Shown in pieces: positions 10,929 to 24,002 of a stretch of DNA of 64,000 nucleotides. Positions within the stretch are counted from its first letter, which is position 1. The number at the start of each line of letters is the position of its first letter. The notes under the pieces were generated by a model that had not been told where the DNA came from, did not search any database, and saw only the letters and a program-made list of their open reading frames with translations. The stretch is from Adiantum capillus-veneris (taxonomy: Eukaryota; Streptophyta; Polypodiopsida; Polypodiales; Pteridaceae): positions 90,261,680-90,325,679 of the forward strand of contig CM043962.1 of assembly GCA_014529385.2 (NCBI GenBank), read 5' to 3'. Made by a program: the position numbers and the translations under genes.

Positions 10929-11680
10929 TCATGACCTAAGGACATGATCAATCCACAAAGGGGAGTAAGCCCAAATCTTTGCAAGAAGCTTCAAACTTCT
11001 CATGATAAAATGTATTTGTGAAAAGATATGCAAGGTTGTCATGTGTTGGCACATAAGCCAAGATAATCTCTCCTGCTGAGAGCCTCTCCTTGACATAATG
11101 GTAATGAGCCTCAATGTGCTTTGTACAAGCATGAAAAATTGGGTTCCTTGCAACTTCCAATGGCTCTAACTATCAGTGTAGATAGTGTTGGTAGTGTCCT
11201 ATCCAACACTCAAATCAGCCATAAGACGTCTAAGACATACACGCTCAATTGTAGATGTGAAGAGGTTCTTGTACTCAACCTCAGAACTAGAAGTGGCCAC
11301 ATTAGGTTGTTTCTTGCTCAACCATGATATGCATGTGTCAAAACAACTAGCCCAATTTGAGTCCAAAAAGTATGTAAATCTGGTGGCAACGAACCCCTCT
11401 TGGGATAAAATAAGCCAAGATATAAAGTTCCACTCAAGTAGCAAAATATCCTCTTGACATCCAACCAATGCTTAGACCCTGGGTGTTGCAAAAATCTGCT
11501 GACATGTGAGACTAGAAATTGAATATCTAGCCTCATGTTGCATACATAAATGAGGCAACCAATAGCAGTTTGGTAAAAAGTGACATTGGTAGGATCACCA
11601 ACAACATGATGACTCAATTTCAAACCTATCTCCATGGGAGTGGCCATAGGTTTGCAATCCTTAAGTCCAAACTTACATAG
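10929..11680 (-). pseudogene. Copia A reverse transcriptase C-terminus and RNase H
   Basis: Read leftward: KFGLKDCKPMATPME and YQTAIGCLIYVC (end of copia RT), FLQHPGSKHWLDVKRIFCYL, then RNase H motifs NWASCFDTCISWLSKKQPNV, ATSSSEVEYKNL and KHIEAHYHYVKERLSAGEI. These are standard copia pol signatures. The segments lie in different frames, with breaks near 11460, 11320 and 11200. The upstream half of the RT is at 22.93-23.66 kb beyond the inserted element B, and the frame joins across one copy of the target duplication (YIETLLCKFGL). Confidence 0.85.
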
Positions 11681-11852
11681 TGATGTGGTCCGGGGTGGGC
11701 AACAAGAAGAGTTGCCTCTAAGCACCCTTCTAGGCTCCCGTGCTGCTCAATTGGGTTGGGGCTGGAAAAAACAACAAACACACACACAAACCCGCAACCT
11801 AACCCTACACAAATTTGGGGCACCACCTAGTTTTGGATGCGAACTAGGACGC

Positions 11853-11959
<107 letters not shown>

Positions 11960-12620
11960 TAGTGCTCTGGATGCTTTGAAATGTATCGGCAATGATCAAG
12001 CAAACACAATCATATATGTAAGAAAGAGAGAGAAGAGGGAGGGGGTGCTTGTTGCATTAACACCTTCTTACACATCTGTCATGACCGATCAAAGTGAGAT
12101 TAGTATTTGTTCAACATAGCTTGAGTAAATTTCACCACGACACATCACAAGAAAAGCCACCCCAATCACTGTCTTAAGGCCAGGGGAGTCCTCTCCACCC
12201 TGTCGCCCTCTTACAATATGTGGGATTTATGGCTAAATTGATGACAACACCCAGGCACAAGCTATCAAGAACTAAAAATATCACCAAGACACTTACACAT
12301 CATTTTTGTCCATTACTTCACGTTGGAAGAGAGACAAAGTATCCAAGCTTAGTCCAAATCCACCCTCCTTGATTCAGCAAATGTTGGGCTTACACTAGTA
12401 GGAGGAATGATAGATTTTCCACTCTCAATTGAATGATCGCTCTCTCTCTTACAATGGCATAGAGTTCCCGTGCTAATCACCCCTATTACAACACATGCAC
12501 AAGCACACGACAATGAGTTTCCACTCAAGAGCTCCTTCTAGAGAGGTTGAGCTTGGCTTCTCAAGCTATAGCATAGTGCTCTTGCTTATGGCTCTTTCCT
12601 TTTTGTGCTAGCTACACCTT

Positions 12621-12630
12621 CCTTTTATAG
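12621..12630 (-). promoter_or_regulatory. Element B LTR TATA box (3' LTR copy)
   Basis: Minus strand reads CTATAAAAGG, a consensus TATA box. The same motif is kept at 21206-21215 in the 5' LTR, where it would drive genomic RNA synthesis leftward. It lies about 1.7 kb from the LTR start, leaving about 0.9 kb for R and U5. Confidence 0.55.
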
Positions 12631-14333
12631 AAATTTTGAGGGCTAGGGTTACTCCTCTAACCATGTTTGGGTTAGATTTTCAGCACTTTTCTAATTTCTT
12701 TTGCTTGGAATTATCAAGAAGTTGGTGGGGATAGATGAAGAAGAGAGAGAGGAGAGAAGTGGAGGTGATAGGACTTTTCATACTAAGTTAGTGTTAGTAA
12801 ATTAGTAGAGTTAGTATTTTTATTGATTTACAAATAGAATTGGATGTTTACAATTGGAGTATCTATGTAGGATACAAATAAGGAAGAAAAAAATCTTAAG
12901 CGGTAAGAAACATGGATTTCTTACAATGTCGATGCTCCAAGTGTCTTGAGTAAGGTCAATTTTGACGCTTGTTGACGGTCCACTAGCTTTGACGGTACGT
13001 TTTTTCTCCACTCTTGACCTTCCTTGGGAGCCAAGGTAAGTGAACATGAGTAATCAATCACCATGATGCTGTCTTTCAAGAGAAGAGGCTGAATTTTGTG
13101 GTTTTTTTATAAATATGGGTAATATGGAAGAGAAAAAGTGAGACTAGGTGGTCAATTTTGGAATGGAAGTGTGTGTAGGAGGCATGAGTTCACCATGGTT
13201 TCTCTTATTCTTCAAGGTTGAGAAGAAGGTGAGTAGGGTGCAGAGAGGTGGGGATGATGAGTGGAGAGGTGTGTGTGAAAGAGGAAAATGGTAAAGTGGA
13301 AGAGGGAGTGTGGCTGCATAGCATGTGCAAACTGGGGTCCACAAATAAAATCCTAGCTCACAGCTCGTAACTCAAAAAAATATGAACACATTTGAGGTGA
13401 AAGTTCAACTTACGAGCTACAACTTTTTTTGTATCACCTTTTCAAATTTGGGGAGCATGTGATCTTTAAAAATTCAGCAAAACCGACTGTTTTTTCCACT
13501 GCACAAGGTCCTTGTGAGGTCCTTCTTTGGATGATTCTTTTCAATACCTCCAAGAGTGAGCTCCCCATGGTGCATGCATGCATTCCACATACCCTTGACC
13601 TTATTTGGTAGTTCTATAATTGAAGATATTGTTGAGATCATGATATAAGTGAATAGTACAACTAAGAAAATCAAATATTGAGGGGTCTATAAAAATATGT
13701 ACATGTCAAATATAAATAATATAGGTGGAAAAAATATAAAGGGGTCAAAATAAATCTCTCTCATTATAAGTCTACCATAAAAGGATGAATATTTTTGGTG
13801 TTCTAATTTATGAGAGTAAAAGAGAATAGATGTAGGAAGGAAAAATCACAATAGTGAAAAACTATACACATAAATAAAACTAGTTTTTTGGATTTTTGTT
13901 GGGATGGAGTTACACCAAAAATAAGAGAAGCTTGCATTAAAAAAAATTTATATGGAATAAAGAGTATGCAAAATGGTAAGAAAAAATATAGTAATGGTGA
14001 GTCAATGTACATAGCATAAATAACACACCATAGGTAGAAATATTTAAATAAATACCAAAATAAATATGAAAAATACTTTTATTTAGGCCCTATATACAAT
14101 GAAATATTTACACACAAATGGGCCATAATATACTTATAATTTTTTTATTTTTTTGGCTCAACTAGCCCAGTGACTAGCTAGCTGAGGGTTTTTACGAAGA
14201 TATAGGAAAAGTCCCCTAACTCACACACACCTATATACAGTCAAATGGTAGGGATAGCCACAGTGTTTGGATGATTTTGGTAGGGGGGGTTAACTCACTA
14301 TGGCAATTACGGAGAGCCGAAAAGCAGCTATCA

Positions 14334-14349
14334 TTAGCCCTCCCCCAGG
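14334..14349 (-). other. Element B polypurine tract
   Basis: The minus strand reads CCTGGGGGAGGGCTAA immediately before the LTR start TGATAGC. This is the expected plus-strand primer. Confidence 0.75.
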
Positions 14350-14361
14350 ATGATGGTATAT

Positions 14362-15438
14362 TCATGTACGATCATAGAGCATCTTTTCCAAAGAGAGTGC
14401 TTCAGAGTCCTTGACGAGGTCTTCATTGTTTAGCCCCTCAGAATTTTGGTTTGAGTTACACTCATGCTTCACGGAACAATACCTACATGAGATAGCTGCC
14501 TTTTGACAGATCTTTGGTAGATCCTTTGGTAGAAGGCGACTCAAATAAGGCTTCAAGCGATACCCGTTTACCTTCCTGGAGTGCTCTTTCCCATTCAAGT
14601 TCATAAGTTGATATTAATTTGAATTGAAAGCCTTCTTAACTATGTATGGCCCTTGCCATCTAGTTTCAAATTTGGCATCAAAACGATTGTCGAGTCGATT
14701 GTCATACCTTAGCACAAGATCTCCTTCATTGATGCCTTTGTCCTTTAGTTTCTTGTCAAGCTTCTCCTTCGCCTGCGTAGCTTTCCTCTTGTAGCACTCG
14801 TATGTTGCTTCTCTTTTCCACTCAAGCTCAGCTAAGGTAAGAAGTCGATCCATCCATGCTTCTTGATCATCTTGTGATGCTTTTCCATGAAGTCGTATTG
14901 TTGGGATATTGAGCTCAATTGGTTGTAAAGCCTTTTGACCATAGACCAAGTGAAATGGTGTAAACTCCGTGGCTTCCCTATATGTGGTTCGATACGCCCA
15001 CAAGGCACCATCCAAGAAGTCATCCCACAACTTTGTCTTGTTTCTCACCATCTTTCTAATGATGCCTACAATGACACCATTAGCTTTTTCTACCAGACCA
15101 TTGGATTGGGGATAATAGGGTGTACTATGACGATGTAGAATGTGAAGTTCTTCACAGACCTCTGTGAGCAAGCCCTTTCTAAACCCTGGACCATTATCAG
15201 AAACAATCTCCAAAGGTGTGCCAAATCTACAAAAAATGTGAGTGTAGAAAAATCTGCTCACTATCCTCTCAGTTACCTTTGCCACACTTTGTGCTTCCAC
15301 CCACCTAGTCATATAGTCTACCGCCACTAGAATGTAGAGTTTACCATTTTTTGTTCTAGGGAGAGGACCCATAGCATCAATGCCCCACTTTTCAAAGGGT
15401 CCATTTGCAAGCACGATTTTCCTTGGACCATACACCAA
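14362..15438 (-). pseudogene. Element B integrase
   Basis: The main open stretch is 274 codons (15438-14614), starting at an internal alternative start behind the zinc-binding part. It contains the catalytic core: KWGIDAMGPL (first Asp), EIVSDNGPGF (second Asp) and STPYYPQSNGLVEKANG with the catalytic Glu after GLV. All three acidic residues are present. The C-terminal segment EGDLVLRYDNR...RWQGPYIVKKAF continues after a stop into LMNLNGKEHSRKVNGYRLKPY (14604 downward), typical of gypsy integrases. No chromodomain follows, in line with a Tat rather than a chromovirus identity. Integrase inserts the cDNA into the genome. Confidence 0.9.
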
Positions 15439-15456
15439 TCTTCTATTCCCATTTAC

Positions 15457-16350
15457 CTAACAATTGTGACAACTTTTACACCAATGTTGGACATCCACAT
15501 GCAGACTTGGCCAAACATACCCCGCAAGCAAAATCTTCTTCACAGTTAACTCTTGGGTAAAATGAACACCACATTCCTCTTCATGCAAACCTTTTAGAAT
15601 GGCTGGAATCTCCTTGATAGTTGGTACTGTTCTGCACACTTGATCCTTCCCTCTTTGATAGAGAGATCCTTCTAGGAAGAGATACGCGCTTGCCTTTTTC
15701 ATGAGTCTCCTCTTCTGAGCCTTTGTGAAGTATTGTGGAAACTCACCCTCCAAAATGTAGATAATAATGGGAGTCAATGACTCCAATCCCTGGTATCTCG
15801 GTTGCTTGACAGTTGCTGCCACCATGATGACCTGCACTTCTTTCTCAACACATGCAACTGCTTGTTGTGCAAGTAAATCGGCATCTTCATTTTGTTTCCT
15901 AGGAATATGATATAACTGCACTTCTTCAAACTCATTAAACATCCTACGAATGGAAACTTTTGTCCGTAAGCTTTCATTCTTGCATGCCCAAATGACTAAA
16001 ATCTGTTTAACAATGAGAAGTGCATCTCCATTTACCATGAGACGTTGTATCCCTTGGCCAATGCACATCTTCAAACCATGAAGTAGTGTGTCGTATTCTG
16101 CTTCATTGTTGCTAGTTGAACCTAGTAGATTGACCTTCTCTTTCATGACCACCTCCCCACTTGGGTTGAGCAACACTAGCCCTCCCCCTGCTTTTCCTGT
16201 GACTCATCAAAAACCTCCATCAAAGAAAAAGTTAAAAGCATTAGGAATAATTTTTGGTGGTGGCAATGGTAGGGTCTTTATTTCAGGCACCTTAATCTCC
16301 TTCTCATGTACCCTATAAGTAATGATCCCTGCCAATTGTGCACGCACACT
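15457..16350 (-). pseudogene. Element B second RNase H and integrase zinc-binding region
   Basis: After a D-G-G entry (FFFDGG, followed by two stops near 16205) the frame reads VLLNPSGEVVMKEKVNLLG, STSNNEAEYDTLLHGLKMCI and LYHIPRKQNEDADLLAQQAV. NNEAEYxAL...GL is typical of the extra archaeal-type RNase H of Tat elements. The segment then passes to the integrase zinc-binding module: LHEEECGVHFTQELTVKKIL, AGYVWPSLHVDVQHWC and CHNC, which supplies the His and Cys ligands. One open stretch of 239 codons (16176-15457) survives. A stop separates it from the integrase core. Confidence 0.85.
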
Positions 16351-16353
16351 ATC

Positions 16354-17451
16354 TTACACCTTGAAAGAGTATTGGAACTCTTGCAATTCCATAATCCACT
16401 TTGAGATCCTAGTGCTAAGATTCATTTGAGATGACACCCAAGGAAACAAATTTTCTGCAGTGAGAATTACAAAAGGTTTTGGTAGCAAGTAGGATCTAAA
16501 CTTTCTCACCGCAAACATGAGAGAAAGCATCATGAGTTCTGCCTCCGTGTATCCTCTCTCCAAAGCATTCATGACCCTACTAGCAAAGTAGATGGGTCGC
16601 ATCCGGGTACTATGGGGATCTTGTTGTAGCAAAACCGCTCCAATTGTTTCTTTCCCAACACTAGAGCTAACAAAGAATGTGTACTCCCAACAAGGAGGCA
16701 TGAGTGTTGGTAGTTCTGACAGGATGACTTTAATGTTACAAAAGTACTCTTCAAGCTCATAAGACCATGCAAATTCTACTTGTTGTGTCAACTTTTGCAA
16801 AGGATGAAGAAAATCCGAAGCTAAATGAATAAAGCGTGACATATACTTCACCTTTTGAATGAATGAGATGACCTCTTTTAGATTCTTGGGTGATGGGAAC
16901 TCAATAAGAGCCTTTGCCTTTGAAGGATCCACCTCAATGCCTTTATAGGAAACCTTGTGACCAAGCAAGATCACTTCATCCTCACCTATGTGACATTTGT
17001 TGGGGTTGAGTTGACCTCCCATGTCATAGAGCTTCTTTAAACCTTCTTCTACCCTTTGTAGATGCAATGATTTTGAGCTATAAATGCAGAAATCATCAAT
17101 GAACACCCTAATTGACTTTTCAAAGAATGCTTGAAACACCATGTTCATGAAACGTTGGAATGTTGCAGGAGCATTTGTCAGACCAAATGGCATGACTCTA
17201 AAAGCATAACAACCCCAAGGAGTGATCAAGGTTGTTTTTAACTGATCTTCCAATGCGATACCTATTTGAAAGTAACCCGAGTAGCCATCACACATAGTGT
17301 ACTTCTCATGACCAGCTACCTCATTTAGTATCTCATCTTGAAATGGGAGGGGAAAGTGATCTCTTTTTGTTGCCTCATTGAGTGGACGGTAATCCACACA
17401 CACCCTCCACTTGCCATTTTTCTTAGGAGTGACAACAACGGGAGAGACCAC
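16354..17451 (-). pseudogene. Element B reverse transcriptase and first RNase H
   Basis: A 365-codon open stretch. RT motifs in order: [73 protein letters not shown] (catalytic F-I-D-D) and LLGHKVSYKGIEVDPSKA. The gypsy RNase H follows, with GAVLLQQD, RPIYFASRVMNALERGYTEA and LMMLSLMFAVRKFRSYLL. The expected Asp in the last RNase H motif (usually TDH) is read as TAE. Its N-terminus continues from the protease ORF after a single frameshift near 17446, at FIYPVENSEW. This enzyme copies the element RNA into DNA. Confidence 0.92.
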
Positions 17452-18432
17452 TCTGAATTCTCCACTGGATAAATGAAACCTGCTGCTAGAAGCTTTCTTA
17501 CCTCCTTGAGTAAAGCCTGTTCCTCGATGACTCCTAGCCTTTGTAGCTTTTGAGCCTTAGGTGTGGCCTCTGGCTTCAACTCAATTTTGTGTTGAACAGC
17601 ATCTACTCCATGCACATCGGTGTAGTCTTTAGCAAAAAGCCTAGGAAATTTCCTTAACACACCGTTGAGCTCCTCTCTTTCATCCTTTGTAAGTGTTGTA
17701 GATAACATACCTTGAAGCATTCTTTCATCTTCCACTTTTTGGTTTTCTTGGGAACCTACCTCTTCCAAACCTGGGCAAGAGGTCTCTTGGTTGTTTGGCT
17801 TAAACCTTACCCCCATGACTTCAATGGAAGACTCCTCTTTAGTAATGCTGCCGCTACTTTCTCCTTCTAAAGTTCTGTCGGTCCAGCCTTCCTCCATCTC
17901 ACTTTGAGATGATTCTTCATGGAGCTCCTCTTGGCGTTGCTCCTTCATGTCAAAGACAACCTTCTTATGATTGTCATTCCTGCAAATTAGCTTTCCACTC
18001 TCCCAATCCTGCAAAGTTCGCATTTTCATTAGCCATGGTCTCCCTAGGATAAATGGGTAACCATTTCCCTTGGTAGACATGAAATAGAAATCCACTGCCT
18101 TCTTAATGCCAAAGGCCTCTACAAAAACATTTTTACAAATGCCTACACACCTAGCTTTACTATTGTTTGCCATCTTGACTTTAATTTCAGGTGTCTCATG
18201 GATGTGCATGCCTAGTTTTTGCATGAGTCCTTCTGTCATGATGCAAATTTGTGCACCCCCATCCACTAGACCTTTCCTAACCAATCTTCCTTTGATGCAA
18301 CAATCTAGCACAGGTGTAATATCCTCATTCATTTCAGCATGTGCAATTTTTACAACAGGAACACTCTCTTTTATCTTTCTCCTAGTACTAACTGCCTTCG
18401 TTAAATCCCTCCTAACTTGTGGACATAATGCA
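17446..18432 (-). pseudogene. Element B retropepsin and protease-RT linker
   Basis: The frame from 18332 reads GLVDGGAQICIMTEGLMQKL (D-G-G-A in place of the usual D-S/T-G-A) and later YPFILGRPWLMKM (the I-L-G-R-x-W/F motif). An acidic linker and the RT lead-in QRLGVIEEQALLKEV follow. The protease would cut the gag-pol polyprotein. The Ser/Thr to Gly change at the second catalytic-loop position suggests reduced or lost activity. The ORF ends at the frameshift into RT. Confidence 0.85.
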
Positions 18433-18437
18433 AGAAA

Positions 18438-18930
18438 CTAAGGCCATGACATATCAGGACCCTTACCTCTCATGTCTTTCAATAGGTTGTATGGATCCAT
18501 ACCATGTCCAAGAGGGAAGTCTTGGAGATTGATACGACGTCGAGTCCTCTTAGCTTCCTTGGTCTCCTTTGCCTCCTTGCCTCGTCCATGGTCACTCCGT
18601 GATGTGACACCTTCTTTCCCTTTACCTTTTCCTTGGCCACGCTTAATGCCATTTGCTTCCATGTCAACCTCTCTTGAATTTGTCACCTCTACCACATGCA
18701 CATTTGGGTCTGGCAAAGGTGGAACTCCTTCCACTCCTTGTGGAGGTGGTCTTGCTCCATTTGGCCTTTGTAGGAGCTGTGGTTGTTGACTAGTTCCTTC
18801 ACCTACATTCATCACTAGGTAATTCAAGTTAGGTCTCCCTGGCTCCCCACGGGGCCAAGGACAGGGGCCAAGGACAATTATACATCCCATGTCCAGACTC
18901 ACCGCAATTCCAACATTGCAAGACTCTCCT
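18438..18930 (-). pseudogene. Element B gag C-terminus with zinc knuckle
   Basis: After a stop that follows QEQDP, the shifted frame carries CWNCGESGHGMYNC, a complete C-x2-C-x4-H-x4-C knuckle that binds RNA. A basic, Gly/Lys/Arg-rich tail (VAKEKVKGKK, RKLRG) follows toward the protease. At least one frameshift separates the pieces. Confidence 0.8.
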
Positions 18931-18933
18931 AGG

Positions 18934-19563
18934 TCATGGATCTTGCTCTTGAGACTTCTTTGCTTGTCCCTTTGGACCTACAGCTTGTGCAAGGTGAATT
19001 GACAGGCTGCTTAAAGATTCATTTAGCTTCTCAATCACTTCCGCCGTTACCTCAGGAAGATCCTTAGATGTTGATGCTTGTGACTTACCTTTGGGTCTAA
19101 GACCTTCTATTGGAACCTCCCCCCTTAAGCACTTGACTTTCCTATATTTATCAGCAGCCCTAGTTTCAGCTGCATCAAAGGTAGTAGGTGCACCCGCCTC
19201 AACTTTTACCTTAAGGTCAGGAAAGAGTCCGGCTATGAACCTCTCCTTCTTGAGAAATTCTACACCATCACCAGGGTTAGCAACATTTATGACCCATACA
19301 GCCCAAAGACATAGAAACTCTTTCTTGTACAAGTAGTAGTCATCTAGGTCTTTTTGCTTATGAGAAACAATGTCTTGCCATAGTTTTTGAGTGTTTTGGG
19401 GATCAAAGAAGTATCTCTTGAAATGATTCACAACGTCCGTGTAATTCCCTTTAACTTCCGCAGGCAACGAGTCAAACCAAGTGCTAGCATCTTTCCTAAG
19501 GACCACTTCAAACATCTCTACGCGTTCTTGATCATTTACTATCCTCTTGATACGACAAGACAT
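18934..19563 (-). pseudogene. Element B gag (capsid region)
   Basis: A 209-codon open stretch: KDASTWFDSLPAEVKGNYTD, VVNHFKRYFFDPQNTQKLWQ, YYLYKKEFLCLWAVW and FLKKERFIAGLFPDLKVKV. This follows the plant gypsy Retrotrans_gag pattern (W-F-x-L, F-x-x-x-F, F-x-x-G-L). The start lies further upstream, since the visible initiation codon follows conserved gag sequence. Bases 19564-20240 are the AT-rich untranslated leader. Confidence 0.85.
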
Positions 19564-20240
19564 CTTGAATTTTGCTAAAAAAATTCTACATCCTCTCCAG
19601 GCTCTCCAAAGAAAAGAGGATATCCGGACATTTGGCGTTGGGCCTCCATTGAATCGATTTCAAAGTGACAACACGTTTTTGTTTTTCTTTCTTAAAAAAA
19701 TTCACACAATAATGTTTTCTAAATTGCAATCTATTCTACAACAAAATAAAAATATTCACATCAAATGACCTATGATAATCAATAAGAGGCAGGATGACAG
19801 GGTTTAGTGATGCGAGAATTTCTCCTACTCTTTGGGCACCAAACATGAACACCATACGTTGTTGAAAATGGAATTTTCTACTAATTGCAATGTTTATTCT
19901 AATGTGTGGAGTGAAATGAAAGGAGAAAACCTCTATTCTTGGGCCATTATCCATTGTCTATGCATGACCTAATGCTTAAAACAAAACAAAAATATAGACG
20001 TCCAAACTAAGGTCGTACCTAATGAGAGGCAAAATAAAAGGATTTACTGAAGCGTTTATCTCGGTCAACCTAAGAGGACCTAAAATTCTATGAATTACTC
20101 GCTGAAATTGCAACTTAGTACTAAAAATTATGTGTACCTTTTGCCTTGCAATGGGAATGAAGGGATCATACAAATTCTCATGATTCATGCAAGCTACTTG
20201 ATTATGCTAAAGGTTGAGTCTACACAAAACATACACAAGC

Positions 20241-20260
20241 CGTCCTCAGTGGGGGCACCA
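20241..20260 (-). other. Element B primer binding site
   Basis: Three bases inside the 5' LTR the minus strand reads TGGTGCCCCCACTGAGGACG, with the TGG start of a tRNA-primed PBS. I cannot assign the tRNA with confidence. Confidence 0.6.
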
Positions 20261-20263
20261 ATT

Positions 20264-20437
20264 CGAGGCGGTCCGGGGCGGGCAACAAGAAGAGTGGCCT
20301 CTAGGGACCCTTCTAGGCTCCCGTGCTGCTCAATTGGGTTGGGACTGGAAAAAACAACAAACACACACACAAACCCGCAACCTAACCCAACACAAATTTG
20401 GGGCACCACCTAGTTTTGGATGCGAACTAGGACGCGT

Positions 20438-20514
<77 letters not shown>

Positions 20515-22928
20515 GAGAAAGAGAGAGAGACAGAGAGAAAGAGATAGTGCTCGGGATGCTTTGAAATGTATCGGCAATGATCAAGCAAACACAATTATAT
20601 ATGTAAGAAAGAGAGAGAAGAGAGAGGGGGTGCTTGTTTCATTAATACCTTCTTACACATCTATCATGACCGATCAAAGTGAGATTAGTATTTGTTCAAC
20701 ATAGCTTGAGTAAATTTCACCACGACACATCACAAGAAAAGCCACCCCAATCACTGTCTTAAGACCAGGGGAGTCCTCTCCACCCTGTCGCCCTCTTACA
20801 ATATGTGGGATTTATGGCTAAATTGATGACAACACCCAGGCACAAGCTATCAAGAACTAAAAATATCACCAAGACACTTACACATCATTTTTTTCCATTA
20901 CTTCACGTTGGAAGAGAGACAAAGTATCCAAGCTTAGTCCAAATCCACCCTCCTTGATTCAGCAAATGTTGGGCTTACACTAGTAGGAGGAATGATAGAT
21001 TTTCCACTCTCAATTGAATGATCGCTCTCTCTCTTACAATGGCATAGAGTTCCCGTGCTAATCACCCCTATTACAACACATGCACAAGCATACGACAATG
21101 AGCTTCCACTCAAGAGATCCTTCTAGAGAGGTTGAGCTTGGCTTCTCAAGCTATAGCATAGTGCTCTTGCTTATGGCTCCTCCCTTTTTGTGCTAGCTAC
21201 ACCTTCCTTTTATAGCAATTTTGAGGGCTAGGGTTACTCCTCTAACCATGGTTGGGTTAGATTTTCAGCACTTTTCTAATTTCTTTTCCTTGGAATTATC
21301 AAGAAGTTGGTGGGGATAGATGAAGAAGAGAGAGAGGAGAGAAGTGGAGGTGATAGGACTTTTCATACTAAGTTAGTGTTAGTAAATTAGTAGAGTTAGT
21401 ATTTCTATTGATTTACAAATGGAATTGGATATTTACAATTGGAGTATCCATGTAGGATACAAATAAGGAAGGAAAAACTCTTAACAGGTAAGAAACATGG
21501 ATTTCTTACACTGTCGATGCTCCAAGTGTCTTGAGTAAGGTCAATTTTGACGCTTGTTGACGGTCCACTAGATTTGACGGTACGTTTTTTCTCCACTCTT
21601 GACCTTCCTTGGAAGCCAAGGTAAGTGAACATGAGTAATTAATCACCATGATGCTGTCTTTCAAGAGAAGAGGCTGAATTTTGTGGTTTTTTTTATAAAT
21701 ATGGGTACTATGAAAGAGAAAAAATGAGACTAGGTGGTCAATTTTGGAATGGAAGTGTGTGTAGGAGGCATGAGTTCACCATGGTTTCTCTTATTCTTCA
21801 AGGTTGAGAAGAAGGTGAGTAGGGTGCAGAGAGGTGGGGATGATGAGTGAAGAGGTGTGTGTGAAAGAGGAAAATGGTAAAGTGGAAGAGGGAGTGTGGC
21901 TGCATAGCATGGGCAAACTGGGGTCCACAAATAAAATCCTAGCTCACAGCTCGTAGCTCAAAAAAATATGAAAACATTTGAGGTGAAATTTCAACTTACG
22001 AGCTACAACTTTTGTTTGTATCACCTTTTCAAATTTGGGGAGCATGTGATGTTTAAAAATTCAGCAAAACCGACTGTTTTTTCCACTGCACAAGGTCCTT
22101 GTGAGGTCCTTCTTTGGATGATTCTTTTGAATACCTCCAAGAGTGAGCTCCCCATGGTGCATGCATGCATTCCACATACCCTTGACCTTATTTGGTAGGT
22201 CTATAATTGAAGATATTGTTGAGATCATGATATAAGTGAATAATACAACTAAGAAAATCAAATATTGAGGGGTCTAAAAAAATATGTACATGTCAAATAT
22301 AAATAATATAGGTGGAAAAAATATAAAGGGGTCAAAATAAATCTCTCTCATTATAAGTCTACCATAAAAAGATGAATATTTTTGGTGTTCTAATTTATGA
22401 GCGTAAAAGAGAATAGATGTAGGAAGGAAAAATCACAATAGTGAAAAAATATACACAGAAATAAAACTAGTTTTTTGAATTTTTTTTGAGATGGAGTTAC
22501 ACCAAAAATAAGAGAAGCTTGCATGAAATTATTTTTATATGGAATAAAGAGTATGCAAAATGGTAAGAAAAAATATAGTAATGGTGAGTCAATATACATA
22601 GCATAAATAACACACCATAGGTAGAAATATTTAAATAAATACCAAAATAATTATGAAAAATCCTTTTATCTAGGCCCTATATACAATGAAATATTTACAC
22701 ACAAATGGGCCATAATATACTTTTATTTTTTATATTTTTATATTTTTTTGGCTCAACTAGCCCAGTGACTAGCTAGCTGAGGGTTTTTACGAAGATATGG
22801 GAAAAGTCCCCTAACTCACACACACCTATATACAATGAAATGGTAGGGATAGCCGCAGTGTTTGGACGATTTTGGTAGGGTGGGTTAACTCACTATGGCA
22901 ATTACGGAGAGCCAAAAAACGGCTATCA
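20264..22928 (-). repeat. Element B 5' LTR
   Basis: Aligns with the 3' LTR (11681-14333). Its left terminus has changed from TGATGTGG to CGAGGCGG, while the right end ...GGCTATCA is intact. It includes a (GA)n tract at 20438-20544 and a TATA box at 21206-21215 on the minus strand. Confidence 0.9.
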
Positions 22929-23665
22929 ATAGTAATGTCTCTATGTAGCTTGTCTAACACAAGGCAATACCACCACCACACTGTTTAAATTGTATGCCCA
23001 AGTAATGATGCAATAGTGCCAAAACTTTCATCTTGAAAGTAGCATTCAAATCAGCCTTAAATTCAACAATATGTCTCTCATTTGGTCCAATAATCAGTAA
23101 ACCATCCATATAGAGGACCACAATGAGAAGTACATCACCCTCACCCTTTACATACAATGTGCTTTCTGTTGGACTGTAACAAAAGACTTGTTTTACCAAA
23201 TGAGTGATAGGATTCTCATACCAAGCACCAGGAGATATCTTCAACCCATACAATGCTTTCTTACATTTGCACACTTTATCTTCCTGCCCTTTAATGACAA
23301 AACCGCGAGGCTGCATTACATAAACCCTCAAATATGTCACCATTCAAGAAAGCAGTACAATGTTTGACTGATGTACATCCCAACTAAAAATGAGTTTCCA
23401 ATGCACATGGAAAATGCACAGTAGTCATATGACAAGTGGCAGAGAAATTCTCTTCATAATCTATGCCTTTTTGTTGTGTATAACCCTTTGCAACAACTTG
23501 AGCCTTATAGCAATCAATCTCACCATCCAGCTTGCATTTCAACTTGTAAACCCACTTTGTATACCAAATGGAATTTTTCCAGGGGGAGAATCACATAAAG
23601 TCCATTTGTCTTTTTCTATAAGTGCATCATATTTAGATTACATGGCAGCCATCCAATTTTTTTGA
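22929..23665 (-). pseudogene. Copia A reverse transcriptase, N-terminal and central part
   Basis: Read leftward: KWVYKLKCKLDG and KAQVVAKGYTQQKGIDYEE (in changing frames), then VYVMQPRGFVIKG, CKCKKALYGLKISPGAWYEN, VVLYMDGLLIIGPN and HYLGIQFKQCGGGIALC. This is the copia RT order. The catalytic pair, normally Y-V-D-D, reads Y-M-D-G, so the second aspartate is lost. The downstream half continues at 11680 beyond element B. Confidence 0.85.
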
Positions 23666-24002
23666 ATTTTGTGCTTCATTCAAAGATAGAGGTTCCTCAA
23701 CATCATATAAGCTAGACACAGCCAAAGCATAACAATCTGATGCATAAGATGCCTAGCAAGAACCTAAACAAGTACAACTAGACAAAGGTACATCCAATTT
23801 ACTATCATGCAAAGTATGCACCAGCCAATTTTGGCATACCTCTAGCCTACTCATTCTCAGCTCTTTCCCCATCAAGTACATCATGTACATCTGCATCATT
23901 AAATAGGCTGATCCATAGGCTATACATTTGCCTCATTGGGATTTACATTTGAACTTCCACCACTAAAAAGAGGTACCAAAGTGTCATAAATGTTCTGTGA
24001 GC
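23666..24002 (-). pseudogene. Copia A linker between integrase and RT
   Basis: Falls between recognisable integrase and RT blocks, with no motif I can name and several stops. Confidence 0.5.

Noticed and set aside
12820-13674. Matching ORF sets in 12.8-14.0 kb and 21.4-22.6 kb (both strands)
   Set aside because: They are the same LTR sequence of element B twice; no codon bias or domain.
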